Source of the DNA: Nectonema munidae
Taxonomy: Eukaryota; Nematomorpha; Nectonematoida; Nectonematidae
NCBI GenBank assembly: GCA_030549495.1
Contig: JAUIRK010001052.1
Span: 1,798,001-1,862,000, forward strand
Direction of reading: 5' to 3'
DNA: 64,000 nt
Below the pieces are notes generated by a model. The model ran no database searches. It was not told the DNA's origin and saw only the letters and a list, made by a program, of their open reading frames with translations. Below are positions 63,902-64,000 of this stretch, in pieces. The first letter of the stretch is position 1, and each line of letters begins with the position of its first letter. The position numbers and the translations under genes were made by a program.

Positions 63902-64000
63902 AATCAATCAAAAGAACCATACCTTCATATGAATAAGTTCTGAACAATATTTTATATTTGGAAAATTAAAAAATAAATAAGAAAAAAAATTTAATCACTA
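63902..64000. other. Window end, AT-rich
   Basis: About 100 bases of A/T-rich sequence after the SINE, with no feature seen. Confidence 0.4.

Noticed and set aside
1-64000. Operons, toxin-antitoxin modules, phage or plasmid features, rRNA genes
   Set aside because: Spliced genes, SINEs and animal transposon families show a eukaryotic nuclear locus; no such features were found.

Overview
The window looks like an AT-rich animal genome, most likely an arthropod. The hAT families with a BED-like, CGGBP1-type N-terminal finger, the piggyBac families and the homeobox and P450 types are what I would expect of a copepod or sea-louse-like crustacean. That placement is inference from memory of the families, not a search result. 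Only two host genes can be assembled with confidence, both on the + strand and both split by introns: the last two exons of an Mnx/exex (HB9) motor-neuron homeobox gene (5154-7240), and a mitochondrial-clan cytochrome P450 whose eight exons run from 27920 to 63494. A single - strand exon candidate (26066-26220) may belong to a third gene.

Layout. 1-5.1 kb: decayed, coding-like repeat debris and plain AT-rich sequence. 5.1-7.3 kb: homeobox gene. 7.5-11 kb: fossil retroelement pieces, a fold-back repeat and a 730-bp inverted-repeat element. 12-17.1 kb: a Merlin fragment, an unclassified transposase fragment fused to a CGGBP1-type hAT, a tRNA-derived SINE, and a second hAT with a perfect target duplication. 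17.5-24.5 kb: a short fossil integrase-like piece, two piggyBac remnants, an inverted-repeat MITE, a Merlin element and a hAT remnant. 25-27.9 kb: little beyond the single exon candidate.

28-63.5 kb: the P450 gene. Intron 1 (18.3 kb) holds a ZBED-type hAT, two piggyBac copies with smaller hAT MITEs nested in them, two satellites (about 145 and 153 bp), a dispersed repeat family and a fold-back element. Exon 2 lies between two inverted copies of one hAT derivative. Intron 3 (10.2 kb) holds an unclassified mobile family and a piggyBac copy with a hAT, a poly-C MITE and a SINE inserted into it.

The P450 exons join in one frame to 433 codons and keep the WxxxR, AGxET, ExxR, PERW and heme-cysteine motifs, so the gene appears functional despite about 34 kb of intron. 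The six transposons in its introns that carry long transposase-like (or, for the unclassified family, long coding) remnants all lie antisense to it. I saw no CRISPR, operon, toxin system or other clearly new biological system. The most interesting features are the exon-flanking inverted repeats, the nested insertions with readable target duplications, the fold-back element and the unclassified element at 48-49.5 kb.
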